Below are positions 11,408 to 23,153 of a stretch of DNA of 64,000 nucleotides, one piece after another. Each line of letters begins with the position of its first letter. Position 1 is the first letter of the stretch. The position numbers and the translations under genes were made by a program. The DNA is from Marsupella aquatica (taxonomy: Eukaryota; Marchantiophyta), in contig OZ316894.1 of the NCBI GenBank assembly GCA_973895155.1, positions 24,676,001-24,740,000 of the forward strand, read 5' to 3'. The notes beneath the pieces were generated by a model. That model saw only the letters and a list, made by a program, of their open reading frames with translations, was not told the DNA's origin and did no database searches.

Positions 11408-14400
11408 GAGATTGAGCACATCCTCCAACAAGAATTTGGAGGGAGTGACCTTGCACCGGTTACCCCGGCTCAACCCAGTGCAGAAGATATTTTCCGAGAA
11501 CGTCAGAGATTGGAAGAGATCCAACGTTTGCCAAAGGCACGACAACCTTCGGATCCTGCCATGGGCCGACACCTTTTGGGACGGATGGACATTGAGTGTC
11601 CATGTTGCAAAGCTCTTCATTGGATTGAAGAGTGCAAGGCCGGAACGCACCGCCATCCGTGCTTCACAATGTGTTGTGCCGATGGGAAGGTGGATTTGCC
11701 TCCAATTGGTGCTCCTCCAGAGCCTTTGCAGAGTTTGTTGACTGGAGGTAATGTTGCGGCTACAACCTTTCAGAAGAATATTAGAGGGTACAATAATGCC
11801 TTGGCATTTACATCAATAGGTGTTAAAATTGATGAAAGGGGGGGCAATCAGGGTCCGTATTCATTCCGCATACAAGGTGCTTTATATCATCGGGCCGGAA
11901 GCCTCTTGCCGCCTGATGGAGAGGGTCCCAAGTTTGCTCAACTCTATATTCATGACACGGGGAATGAGTTGGGCAACAGGTATTCTGCACAACATGAACC
12001 TTTTTTCTCTTAAGATGCATTTTTAGTTGCAATAAGTTGAGTCTCATTGGATTTTATGTTGGGTTGCAGGATGAATCGCATGCCACAGTTGGATGAGGCG
12101 GTGCTTGCTTCTTTGCAAGAAATGCTCCATACACACAACCCTTATGTATGAATGTTCAAAAATGTCGGGAGCCGCATTGATGACACTGAGGTGCCAGAGG
12201 TTTTGCTACGTATTGTAGCTGAGCGTGACACCGACCCAAGACGTTACAACAAACCCACAGCGGATGAGATTGGTGTCATCATGGTTGGGGATGAGGATAT
12301 TGAAACACATGGTCGAGATATTATCCTGAGGACAAGGGACGGGGGCCTACTTAGGATTTTGGAGTGGCATAGGTCCTATGCTCCTCTCCATTATGTCTTA
12401 CTCTTTCCGCATGGTCAAGACGGGTGGTCTTATGACATCCCATTGGTGGGCCATGAATTTCAAGATGGGGTCATTATGGCAGTTGAACCCCAAGCAAGGG
12501 GTGGACGCAATGGCTCCAAAAAGGTTACACAACTACAATACTATGCATACTAGCTTGCTACACGCAAGGCGAGGTGATGATTGGCTGCTTCGTGGAGGGC
12601 GATTGCTAAAGCAATATATTGTGGACGCATATGCATGCATAGATCAAACGCGACTAACCTATATTCGCAACAATCAAAAAAAGTTGCGCACCAAACTATA
12701 TCAAGGGCTTCAAGATGCAGTTCAAGATGGAGATGCACGTGCAGGTGATGTGGGTAGGACCTATATTTTGCCATCGTCATATGGGGGTAGTGCTCGAAAT
12801 ATGATGTAGGCATACCAAGACGCCATGGCCGTTGTACGCACGTATGGCCCCCCTGACCTTTTTATCACATTTATGTGCAATCCTGAATGGCCAGAAGTCA
12901 GAGCGGAATGCTACCCCTATCAGACCCCGGCCGACCGGGATGACATTGTTGCTCGAGTGTTCAAACTCAAGTTGAAGGCACTTTTGGTGGACATTCGTGC
13001 AGGGGTCTTAGGTAGACCTGTTGCCTCTATGTATGTCATCGAGTTTCAAAAGAGGGGTTTGCCGCATGCCCACATTTTGATCATATTGGTTGAACAACAT
13101 AAACTACGCACGCCGGAGTTGGTGGACCAATTAGTTTCTGCAAAGATACCGGACGTGAGGGTATATCCGCAATTATTTCAGACTATAACAAAATGCATGA
13201 CGCATGGACCGTGTGGTCGAGGGTACCCCAACTCGCCTTGCATGGTCGACGGCGGGGTCGACGGACAGTGTAGCAAGGGCTACCCGAGACCATTCTCAGT
13301 TGAAACAGTTTTGGGGGATGATGGGTATCCCATGTATCGACGTCGAGATGATGGGCGCAATTTCACAAAGGACAGAAGCGGCTTTAAGTTTGATAATAGG
13401 TGGGTTGTTCCTCATAGTCCATATTTGAGCATGAAATACAACGCTCATATTAACGTGGAGATATGCTGCTCTATCAAAGCCATTAAGTACTTATATAAGT
13501 ATTGCTACAAAGGGCATGATAAAGCAACAGTGGAGGTAGAGCAGCGTGATGAAATAAAAGAGCATTTGGATGCTAGGTATGTGTCTGCTGCAGAAGGAGT
13601 ATGGCGAATTAATCAGTTTGAAATGTCGGAGAGTAGTACTTCGGTGCAATGACTACAGGTGCATTGTGAGGGGGAACAATCTATTATGTTTCATGAAGAT
13701 TCTGAGATAATTGATGTGGTCCAACAAGAATCTCATAGGGATACAACTCTAACTGGGTGGTTCAAAGCAAATGCTTTGCACGAACATGCGAGACAGATTC
13801 TGTATACAAACTTTCCTCATGACTTTGTATGGAATTCAACTATACGCGCATGGACTCCTCGAAGAAGGGGGTTTAGCATTGGGAGGATGTATTTTGTGCC
13901 ACCTGCTGCGGGGGAACGATACTACTTGCGAGCACTTCTACTTCATGTCAAAGGTGCAACATCATTCCTTCACCTTAGGACTTTTGAGGGCATTGTATAC
14001 CCAAATTTTCAGGCAACGGCTCTTGCTCGGGGTTTGTACGAGAACGATGAAGAATGGGATAGATGTCTTCAGGAAGCGGCAGGTATGCAGACGGGTGCAC
14101 AATTGAGACAACTATTTATCACAATCATGTTATTTGGAGGTGTTGCTAGACCATGCGACTTGTGGACCCAACATGCATCCAATTTGAGCGATGATTGTTG
14201 CTATCGTTTGCGGTCAATGGGTTTTTTGGATCCCACTGAGGAGCAACAACAGAGCTTTGCCCTATATTTGATCAATGAGGCTTTGAAAAGTATTGGTAAA
14301 ACATTGTTGGCGTTTGGTCTTCCAGTTCCAAGTATGCAATTTTTTGAAGAACTAGAAAATAGGAATCGTTTGATACGGGAGGAGACATGCTACCCGATTG

Positions 14401-15846
14401 ATGCACTTCTTCAACAACTTGCAGAACAGGAGCCGTTGTTAAATGATGGGCAAAGGGTAGCCTACACTGCAATACTTGCAGTGGTGAGGGCTCGAGATGG
14501 AGGAACATTTTTTGTTGATGGGCCAGGAGGGACGGGAAAAACATTTGTCGAGAATATTCTATTGAGGAGAGTGCGTGTAGATGGGGATGTGGCATTGGCT
14601 GTGGCTTCCTCGGGTATTGCAGGTCTTTTGTTAGATGGAGGGCGCACTGCCCATTCGCGATTCAAGCTTCCGTTGAAACCGATCTCAACGTCAACATGTG
14701 CTGTTCAAAAGCAATCTGACCTCAGTTGGTGGGTTGTTACGGAGGGCATCTTTTATCTTATGGGATGAAGCACCCATGATCCATCGGCATGGAGTTGAGG
14801 CGTTGGATAGAACGCTACGTGACATACGAGATTGTGACCAAATTTTTGGAGGAGTTGTGGTTGTGTTTGCAGGAGATTTTCGACAAGTACTTCCTGTGAA
14901 GGCAAGGGCCAGTCGTCCGGAGATTGTGGGGTCGTGTTTGAAGAAATCTTACATCTGGAGTAGTATACAAACGTACAAACTAACAGAGAATATGCGGGCA
15001 AGAGGAACATTGGCATCTCCTGAGTTTGGCAATCTTACATTTGCAGAGTGGCTTCTTGCATTGGGCGATGACAAACTCCCAAAGGAGGGACCTTCAAATA
15101 ACCTTATTAAATGTCCGGACCCGTGTCCGGAGTCTATGGTGGTGGAGGGAGGACGTGTGGAATCTTTGATTAGTGCAATCTACCCATCTCTTTTGAACGT
15201 GGATGATAAGTTCTTAAGCGAGAGGACTATCCTAGCGCCAACCAACGATGAGGTGCTCAAAATCAACAATTGCATTCTAGAAGAACTTCCTAGGGAGTCA
15301 AAGGAGTTTTTAAGCGTCGATCGTCCGGATCAACTAGAAGGGGAGAATTTTTATCCTACGGAGTTCTTGAACACGCTGACACCGAGTGGTTTACCACCTC
15401 ACAAGCTGGTACTGAAGGTTGGATGCCCTATAATCTTGCTAAGGAATATAGATCACTCGCTTGGATTATGTAATGGCACAAGGCTCATTGTGAGATCCAT
15501 GAATCGTCGTGTCATTGAGGCACGAGTCCTTGCAGGAAAATATGTCGGAACTATTACGTTCATCCCACGCATTCCATTAACGTCTGATGAATCACTTCCT
15601 TTTATATTACGTAGGGTCCAGTTTCCCATCCGAGTGGCATATGCAATGACCATCAACAAGGCTCAAGGTCAAACTTTAGAACATGTAGGGTTGCAACTTT
15701 CAAAACCTGTTTTTAGTCACGGCCAGTTGTATGTAGCATTCTCAAGAGCAACATCGCCTAGAAGTATTAAGGTTTTGCTTCCAGATTCTGAGGAGGGTCA
15801 TGCAAGGTTGACCAAAAATGTTGTATATGATGAAGTTCTTTATTGA
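11408..15846 (+). pseudogene. Helitron Rep/helicase (RepHel) pseudogene
   Basis: Segments in order: a zinc-finger-like N-terminus (CPCCKALHWIEEC and later cysteines, about 11600-11680); the Helitron N-domain with GVKIDERGG, GALYHRAGSLLP and PKFAQLYIHD; after an intron, the region up to LHYVLLFPHGQDGW; the Rep domain with FMCNPEWPE, the HUH motif in GLPHAHILIIL and the tyrosine motif KYLYKYCYKGHD; then a PIF1-type helicase with Walker A GPGGTGKTF, WDEAPM, GDFRQVLPV, TENMR and INKAQGQTLEHVGL. Breaks: stops at 12149, 12551, 12807 and 13650 inside an otherwise continuous path, a frameshift near 12560-12580 and another near 14725-14740. Rep and helicase catalytic motifs themselves are intact, so inactivation is by truncation. 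Such proteins nick and unwind DNA for rolling-circle transposition. Confidence 0.9.
11980..12069 (+). other. 90-bp intron in the Helitron transposase
   Basis: The coding path stops being homologous after GNELGN and resumes at MNRMPQLDEA. The gap begins with GT and ends with TTGCAG, and removing it joins the two parts in frame with a split AG-G arginine codon. This gives the continuous reading expected for the family. The intron has in-frame stops, so it must be removed for expression. Confidence 0.75.
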
Positions 15847-16009
15847 ACACGAATAAAGTTGGCATGCATATGGTATCAATTATCTTCATGTATTTGCATT
15901 TAAGCATGTTATGTATTTCATCTTCATCATGTTTGCCATATCCCATGACATCTTTTTTCCAAACCTTGACCTTGACCTTTGTGCCTCGCTTAAACATCTT
16001 TTCTCTTAT

Positions 16010-16485
16010 GGACATATTTTGCTCATCTCAATATCTTTTGCTCATCACAACATCTTCTCATCACTCGACATCTTTTTATCACTTGAGGTCTTTTGATCAC
16101 CTTGACATCTTTTTACGCCTCGACATCTTTTATCACCTTGACATCTTTTATCACTCGACATCTTTTTATCACTCGACATCCTTTTATCACCTCAACATAT
16201 TTATATCACCTCAACATATTTATATCACTCGACATCTGTTTATCACTCGACATCCTTTTATCACCTCAACATATTTATATCACCTCGACATCTGTTTATC
16301 ACTCAACATCCTTTTATCACCTCGACATATTTATATCACTCGACATCTGTTTATCACTCGACATCCTTTTATCACCTCGACATATTTATATCACTCGACA
16401 TCTGTTTATCACTCGACATCCTTTTATCACCTCGACATATTTATATCACTCGACATCTTTTTATCACTCGACATCTTTCGTGCAA
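16010..16485 (+). repeat. CGACATCTTTTTATCACT minisatellite at the Helitron 3' end
   Basis: Dozens of units built on (T)CGACATCTTTTTATCAC, with variants CAACATATTTATATCAC and CGACATCTGTTTATCAC, form higher-order blocks of about 54-60 bp. The array runs directly into the terminal hairpin, so it is part of the Helitron. The long open frame through it encodes only repeated His/Ser/Tyr/Phe words and is not a gene. Confidence 0.9.
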
Positions 16486-16504
16486 CGCACTGGCATGGGG
16501 CTAG
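16479..16504 (+). other. Helitron 3' terminus (hairpin plus CTAG)
   Basis: GTGCAACGCAC can fold into a 4-bp stem with a 3-nt loop; ten bases later comes CTAG and then T. This is the standard Helitron 3' end: a short GC-rich hairpin, then CTRR, with insertion next to T. A decayed reversed copy of the same end lies at 19671. Confidence 0.7.
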
Positions 16505-19199
16505 TTTAGTATATTATTTGACAACGAGCCCTATATTTAGTATCTTATAGTTTTTTTTAATGCAAATAGAAAGCATGACAAAAAGTATGTATGATTATCA
16601 CATGTAGGATGAGTCATAGAATTAGAATCTAGAGACTTCATTCTAAAAGCCTAGGTCACAACTCTAGCTTGTAGTTGGTCAAGTAAGATGTCCTCCTTCT
16701 AGCACGAAGGCATGTTCTTCTAGCAAGAAGACATTTTTTCCAGGTGTGAAATGGACCTAAAGATATGTGCACCTTTTCCATGCTCTACTTGTAGCTCTCC
16801 GTGCAGCTCGCATGTACTACTCAAACTACAATCAAGCTACGATTGTGAGTAGAACTCACCTCATTGCCCCTGACTACCTTATTTATTTTGCTCAACAACA
16901 CTTGAGCTCGACATATATCACTCATGCTCAACAATGCTGTGCTTTGGGCCACTCAGAAGTACTTTGCAATAAGTAACTCACACTCTTTATGCTCAGTTGT
17001 ACCCATCGATCCCGTCTAGTCTCCAGTTCTTCATTTGGGTAAAATGGTCTGCAGAGCCTAGGATAAAGCAAGTCTCAAGCATTTACGGCAATAATATTTT
17101 TTGATACTGTTGAAATATATCCATTGCAGATGCTCGACTATTAGTTAGTTTCTAAACGAAACTCAAAAGCTTGGTAGAGCTCCAATGAAAAGTGCTGAGC
17201 TCCAACGAAATGTGCTGAGTGGGAGATGACAACGTGGAATCCGGCTACGTTGTTTTCAAGGGATTGAGTATGGAGTCCTCAGTCTGCCTTTGTTTTGTCG
17301 ATCTGACTCACTCTGCACACAATCTCCAAAGTGCGAGCGAAAGTGTCGACCTTTCCGCCTTACTTACTTAGTTTGTTAACCCACTCAGTTTGTCATGTTA
17401 GTATGCAATAAGTAGTGGAAGAGCAGACAGACCTGACTTTGACTACTCTGATCGATGGACTGAAGGGAGGACAGTGCAAGTTCTATCTCCGCACCCTTAG
17501 CAGCTCGTCTACATCCCTACGTTGGTGTGACATATGTCCAAAATATAGAATTCCAGATAATATTAAAGTTACTCCCAAGCAGAACTAGTCTCGATCTGCA
17601 GATAGACATGAAAGGATTAAGCAAGTATTGACACAATGGTGATCGTTGTAACCATCAGATATCTAGAAAGTTAGTACGTAAGCAAAACTACGACTCTGGT
17701 ATTGTTTCCCTTCAGTGGTCAGTTATACTTTCCCGTCATGATCGAAGGACCAACAACAAATAGAACGAGCAATCCATAAGTCATCTTTTTCAAGTCATTT
17801 GCCCGTATGTATGTTTCCTGCCTTGTCACAATGTCAGATTGTCTCACACAGAGAAAGAGCACTCTGACGTCTGGAGTGGCACTTGTAATGAATTATTCTG
17901 TCTAGTATTTATATATTGTGCATTTAGTGATAGTGCTGCACTATCAAATAATTGTGTCACATTTTAGAACTATTTACAAAATTTGAGGTTCAAGCCACTT
18001 CTTGAAAATTTATATTCGTCTTCATAACTTCTTTCATTACAAACCCATGACCCATGAGATCCTGTACCGGTTCTCTTGTAGACCCCCTTCTCTAGAGGCT
18101 AGGGTTTCAAACTGACTACCAAAGAATGTGTCTCGAGGAATGTGTACATTCTAACTGGGGTCGGAAGTTTGGAAGCCGATGCATTTTTAATTTCCATATA
18201 TGCATGCCTCGCATATGCCCTCTGCCAGTACTGACCTTGGTTGTTGAAATTCTGCATTATGCTTTTGCTTGTTCGTATCTCAATCGGGTTCTCAATTTGA
18301 TCTCCCGTCAGCTTCGTCATCATTCGTATCTGTAAGGCTCGATATAAGCGCCGGAATCTCCCGACTTCAATGCAATATATGATATACCTAGTGGGAAGCT
18401 CCTTCAGAGAACCATTCAATCTCCACCACGCTTGATTTACTGAGTATGGTCCACAACTGAGACTCCAAGCCAGGACATGATTCTAGAATAATCCAATTCT
18501 ATCGCATGGCAATTCGAACTTAGTGGTGATTCCTACGATGATGGCCGAGAGCTAGACAATCTAGAGTCAGACACAATTGAGTATGATTGCAGTTAGATTT
18601 GATGGGGCGGGGTTTCCCTTAGCTTCTCTATGTGCCCCCCCAAAATTGGAATTTGGAACAAGTACAGATAGACCACACCCCGTCCAAACTGTGTCGGCCA
18701 AATTCCAAGTCTGTCGTGACCCTTCCAGACATACAATTTAAGTGTTAATTGGACTTATACAAGTCGAAGTTTGAATTGAGCGCAGAGAGTGGTAATTAAT
18801 CAAAGTTCTTTTCAGAGTGTACGTTTCATGTGTCCTCCTTTCTATTCTTTCTATTCCTGGTTCCACTTGGATTTTGGGTTTCCCGTCACTTACACTTCAC
18901 TGGAACGATCTGACTTGGCCTTTGGATTCTCCTCCTAAATTCAACTGGTTGTTTATTAACTGTTGTGTTCATTGACTACATAGCTAGCTGCCAGGTGAGT
19001 GTCACCTAAATAAGAAAAACATTGTCTCACCTAAATAAGAAAAACATTGTCTCACTTTTATAATGATGACCCACAGCATGTGTATGGTTAGTATGCATTT
19101 ATCTGATTAGAGATTGAAGTGACTTTAAAGGTTTTTTAATGTTGCTACATTCTCAATCCACTTGACAGGTCAGACTAAAGTTTGATTAGGGATATTTAA
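16505..19199. other. Gene-free AT-rich DNA
   Basis: No coding sequence is recognised in the first 2.7 kb right of the Helitron. A 25-bp unit (CACCTAAATAAGAAAAACAT...) is duplicated in tandem at about 18999-19050. A short local duplication of GCTGAGCTCCAACGAAA-type sequence lies near 17190. Nothing else stands out. Confidence 0.5.
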
Positions 19200-19560
19200 A
19201 GATAAAAGATGTCAAGGTGAGAAAAAGATGTCAAGGTGATAAAAGATGTCGAAGAGAGAAAAAATGTTGAGGTGAGAAAAGATGTCAAGATCCTAATAGA
19301 GGTGAGCAAAAGATGTCTACGGAGGTGATAAAAGAAGTAGAGGAGAGAAAAGATGTTGAGGTGAGAAACATATGTCGAGCAGAGAAAAGATGTTGAGGAG
19401 AGAAATAAATGTTGAGATGAGAAAGAAATTGAGGAGAGAAAATATGTCAAGGTGAACAATGGATATTGAGGAGAGAAAAATTAAGATGTTGAGAAGAGAA
19501 ACATCTATCTGCAAATGAGACAAAAAGATGTTGAGCAAAAAAAGATGTAAAGTAGAGCAA
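19200..19560 (-). repeat. Reversed GATGTYGAGGTGAGAAAA minisatellite
   Basis: Units such as AAGATGTCAAGGTGAGAAA, AAGATGTTGAGGAGAGAAA and AAGATGTCGAAGAGAG repeat with a roughly 20-bp period. On the minus strand they read CACCTTGACATCTTT, the same word set as the Helitron minisatellite at 16.0-16.5 kb. The array is more diverged and probably older. Confidence 0.8.
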
Positions 19561-19670
19561 TATATTTCAAGGAGACAAAATAATGGCAGGATAGCATATT
19601 ATAGAGCTAGATGGGAAGAACCTCACCATCACAAACTAAATGTCAGGGCAACTCATATAGCTGAAGTGTT

Positions 19671-19702
19671 GTAGCCCCATGCCTGTGCATTGTACAAAAG
19701 AT
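19671..19702 (-). mobile_element. Decayed Helitron 3' terminus, reversed
   Basis: The sequence TAGCCCCATGCCTGTGCATT followed by GTACAAAAGAT matches the reverse complement of the Helitron end at 16470-16504, with about five changes. The expected CTAG reads GTAG here and the hairpin arms are mutated. The element body would extend to the right, but I cannot find its other end. Confidence 0.5.
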
Positions 19703-22329
19703 TTTGAGATGAGAAAAGATAGTGAGGTGAGGAACCCTAAACCCTAAATCCATTTTCTCCTCCTTTTTCACTATTATTGCTTTACTTATTTTCTTTATTT
19801 TCATCATTCTCCATTAATATTTGTTCCACTTTGTCTCATCCCCTCCACCTACCATTTATGGGATGGTACGTAAAACCCATGGGTGCATCATTAATTTCTC
19901 CTCCCTACTTTGAACTCTATGGCTTCTAGTGCTTGTCTCCTCATAATGGTGTCCCAAGTACTCCAGTCCCAATGACAACACATGGCACTCACATAGAGAG
20001 TTTATGCCATATCTCCCTCCTAAAGAATCTTTGTGGTATACCAAAATAATTTGTCTTGTCTCCTTGGATTAGGTAGATTGTTTTTTGAATAATAAAATGC
20101 CTATTGGGTATAATCCTTATCCCGAGACACCATGCACATGTAAATACCATACAAAGTAATTGACACAATGAGTATGTGGTTCATCTCACGACTGAGGCTA
20201 CGTCCACGGGAAAGCAAGAGACCTTTACTTCTCTCTTGCTCCACTCCAACAATGAGTTGAAGATCCACCAGGGGCTGGCAACAGCCCTGGTTATATGCAA
20301 CATGCATCACTACTAACCTTAGCTAAGTCCTAACTTGAGTTAGCCTAACTACGGTTAGCCTTGAAGTCACAAGACTAAGAGCAATACTCAACAAGGCCAA
20401 CTGTAGATACAAGAAAGTATAAATTCAATGATTAGAGAATGTTCCCTTTAAAAGTGTGTTTGTAAAGCGACGATACACTATTTTTGGCAGGATTCATTAT
20501 TGTAGTAATAGATTCCATTTTTTGATTAAAAATACCCTAATGTTCTTACAAGCGTCAAAATTTGCATTTGAATGATCCTAATTATGTTCTTCCCAAAAAA
20601 TTCTTATTAAGTCTTGAGTTCCCTTAGAACCAATAAAAGGACTCTATTCTTCGTCGCACATTATATGTCATTTTCATGCTTGGATATGTCGGGGATCTGC
20701 TGCCTTGCAATGTGCTTTTGTTTTACTATGAAATCAAAGGTTAAAACCTCAAGAGCCAAAAGGTTTCCGGCCCTTGCCCTTTAATTGGACTCTACAATAC
20801 TGCCTTCAGGCATGGCATAGGACTGAAGGCATTCAATCAGGCATAATTATAAATTCTTGCTCACTCATATATAGCATGCTCATCCTGGAACATGCTTTAC
20901 TTTTTGTTTGGTAGTGATATGTAAGTGGACAAAATTAGAGAGTAAAACTAAAATACATATTAAATGTGAATGGGATAAAATAATATTAGTAAAGCACGTG
21001 CAAATAAAAGCACATAGTGACCAATGAAAAGTACAATTAAATTTTATGACACAAAGATGCTACGAGTTGTGCACTCTCGGGGGTCTCACTATATGGGGAC
21101 CTCCCCATCACCTGCAACGTTTTAAGGCCTCGGACCACCTAACATGTAAGAAAAAAATTGTTTTTGACCCTATAAAATTAGAATATTCTTGGAATATTCC
21201 AAAAATTGGATTAAAAAGACCCTAATGTTCTTAAAAGTCTCAAAATTGAATTTAAAAGACCCTATTATTCTTCTACAAAAATTCTTAAGTCTTCCCTTAG
21301 AACCAATAAAATGACCCTATCATTTGTCGCACGTGAAATGTCATTTTTGTGGAAGTGAAACCCCCAAGTGTGCACTTACTTCAATGTGTCTTATTAATGA
21401 CACTCATTTCAATTAAAACCATAAACTTAGGAAAGAAAGCCATGAGGGGAACTTAACATAGGATGTGTTGACATTATTTATCTGAATCATTCCTCTCACT
21501 CATGAGAATACTTAAAAGGGCTAGAAAATGAAGCCCTTGGTTTCTCTCCAGGAGTTTACAAAGTTTAAATATCAAGGGGGCTGCCAAAATAAATCCAAAA
21601 TATTATAGGATACCAAAGATTAAAGGGGTCCAAAAATGAATTAAAAGTCTATATGATACAAAGGATGTCCCATGTTAAGGTACATTCAAATAAAAATACA
21701 CGATACAAAAATATGAATAAGACAAAACATATATGAAAGGTGGATTCATTCACCATATAGCAGTGTCATTATAATTATTTCATATGTGCGTTTGCATCTG
21801 TGAAGTGAAGAGCTGCTTTCTTTTGAAAGACCCTGTAATGCAAGAGTTGGCCTAAAGGTCCATTTCAATTGGCTTGAATCCTTAAGGTTAGGGCCCTTTC
21901 CACCTTGTTTTCCTATAGCTAGAGTGAGTAGCCCTCTACTCATCAGATCACCCTCGATCTTAATTTGTCCTCTTTGTATTATTATCTGACTTGCCTCACT
22001 CTTTTCACCCTTCTTAATTTATTGAAGTATATATATATTGGTCGATATTGGGTCGGTATCTTCTGTTGCATATCACTACCATTGATCACTTAAAAATCAA
22101 TCACTAAGTAATCAATCACGGATTAAAGACTATAATAGCATGTTGAATTGCGCCAGGTTTTTATAGTGGTCATCATTCAAATTTGCAGTGTCCAAAAAAG
22201 GTTAATCCTATCAAAGAGAATGAATAAACGCTATATTAAATTTAGTGTGCACCAAGAAGGGAATCATGAGCTTTCCAAACAAGAGGGGAATCAAATGGGG
22301 CACAAACTAAGAGGGAGCAAATGCACATC
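19703..22329. other. Gene-free AT-rich DNA with a dispersed direct repeat
   Basis: No gene is recognised. A stretch at about 20538-20690 and another at about 21217-21355 share TAATGTTCTTA..AAG, CTTAGAACCAATAAAA and TCGTCGCAC/TTGTCGCAC followed by ATGTCATTTT. They are diverged direct copies about 680 bp apart. A weaker relative may occur near 40.55-40.70 kb. Confidence 0.55.
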
Positions 22330-22338
22330 CACAAGGAC
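22330..22338. repeat. Left target-site duplication CACAAGGAC
   Basis: Nine bases directly outside the left inverted-repeat end of the foldback element. The identical nine bases follow the right end at 23145-23153. Confidence 0.85.
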
Positions 22339-23144
22339 ACCGCGCGTTGAGTCTACAACAAGTTAATGCTCCCCACTTTTCTCAGGGCGGACCCGTACAT
22401 TGCCCGTCTCGGTCCCCGATGCTGCTGCCCGCTACGGCCAGAGTTTGCAAAAACATAAACCAATGATACTCTTACTACCATGTTGTCATCCCCTCCGCCC
22501 CAACAATTCTGTGCCATCGACTTCAGGTTTATGTTCTGGCACCCGTCACTTGTTGTCACTCCCTCCGGCCCAAGTCCCCAATTCTGCTGCCCACTCCCCC
22601 GGCCCACTTCGGCCCAAGTTTTCTAGAACATAAACCCAAAGTACTAGGCTTTGCCTTAACACTTAGACTCTATTACTAAACAGACATGAATCCATTGGAA
22701 AGAAGTGTCGCCAAAACATAAACCACGACTTCATAGAGAAGAAGCATTTGGCAAAACATTAACCAAAACTCTATCAATCTTGACTCTTAACCAAAGTACT
22801 AGGCTATGCAACACTTAGACTCTATTACAAAACAAATTTGTCTCCGTTCGAAAGAAGTGTTGTCAGAACATGTAAACCAAGACTCCACAAGGAAGAAGTT
22901 GATGACACAAAGTTGATCAGGCCGGAGCAGGTGACAACAAATGAAAGGTGCCAAAACATAAACCCGAAGTCGATGGCACAAAGTTGATTGGTCCGGAGCG
23001 GGTGACAAAATAGAAGAGTTTTGGTTTATGTTCTGGCAAACTTGGGGGGAGCGGGCAGCAACATTGGGGACTTGGATGAGCAATGACATACGGAGCCCCA
23101 AGAAAATGGGGGAGCATTAACTTGTTGTAGATTTAACGCGCAGT
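22339..23144. mobile_element. Mutator-like foldback element, 806 bp, non-autonomous
   Basis: Long imperfect terminal inverted repeats of about 235 bp face each other. The left end begins ACCGCGCGTTGAGTCTACAA and the right end, read on the other strand, begins ACTGCGCGTTAAATCTACAA; homology continues through AACAAGTTAATGCTCCCC, GCTGCCCGCT, ACATAAACC and GTGCCATCGACTTC. A perfect 9-bp duplication flanks it. Long inverted repeats with a 9-bp target duplication are the mark of Mutator-like elements. There is no transposase, and the unique middle is short, so movement would need an enzyme supplied elsewhere. Open frames in the arms are mirror images of each other and not genes. Confidence 0.85.
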
Positions 23145-23153
23145 CACAAGGAC

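Larger units (their letters stand above)
10747..16504 (+). mobile_element. Helitron (rolling-circle transposon), decayed autonomous copy
   Basis: The element carries the complete Rep/helicase coding path of a Helitron on the plus strand and ends, as Helitrons do, with a short hairpin (GTGC-AAC-GCAC at 16480-16490) followed by CTAG at 16501-16504 and a T in the flank. The 3' subterminal 470 bp is a minisatellite. The 5' boundary (TC after A) could not be fixed; the start given is the first long frame, and the true end may lie further left, possibly near 9.9 kb. The coding path has several stops and frameshifts, so this copy cannot make an intact transposase. Confidence 0.85.

Noticed and set aside
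16010-16485. CRISPR-like regular array
   Set aside because: The units lack unique spacers of constant length, the DNA is from a plant-type nuclear genome, and no cas genes exist; it is a minisatellite.
15843-16550. 235-codon plus-strand frame
   Set aside because: It is a translation of the Helitron minisatellite (repeated ITRHLFITRH-type words), not a protein gene.
22353-23117. Four open frames of 66-100 codons
   Set aside because: They lie in the inverted-repeat arms of the foldback element and are mirror copies of one another.
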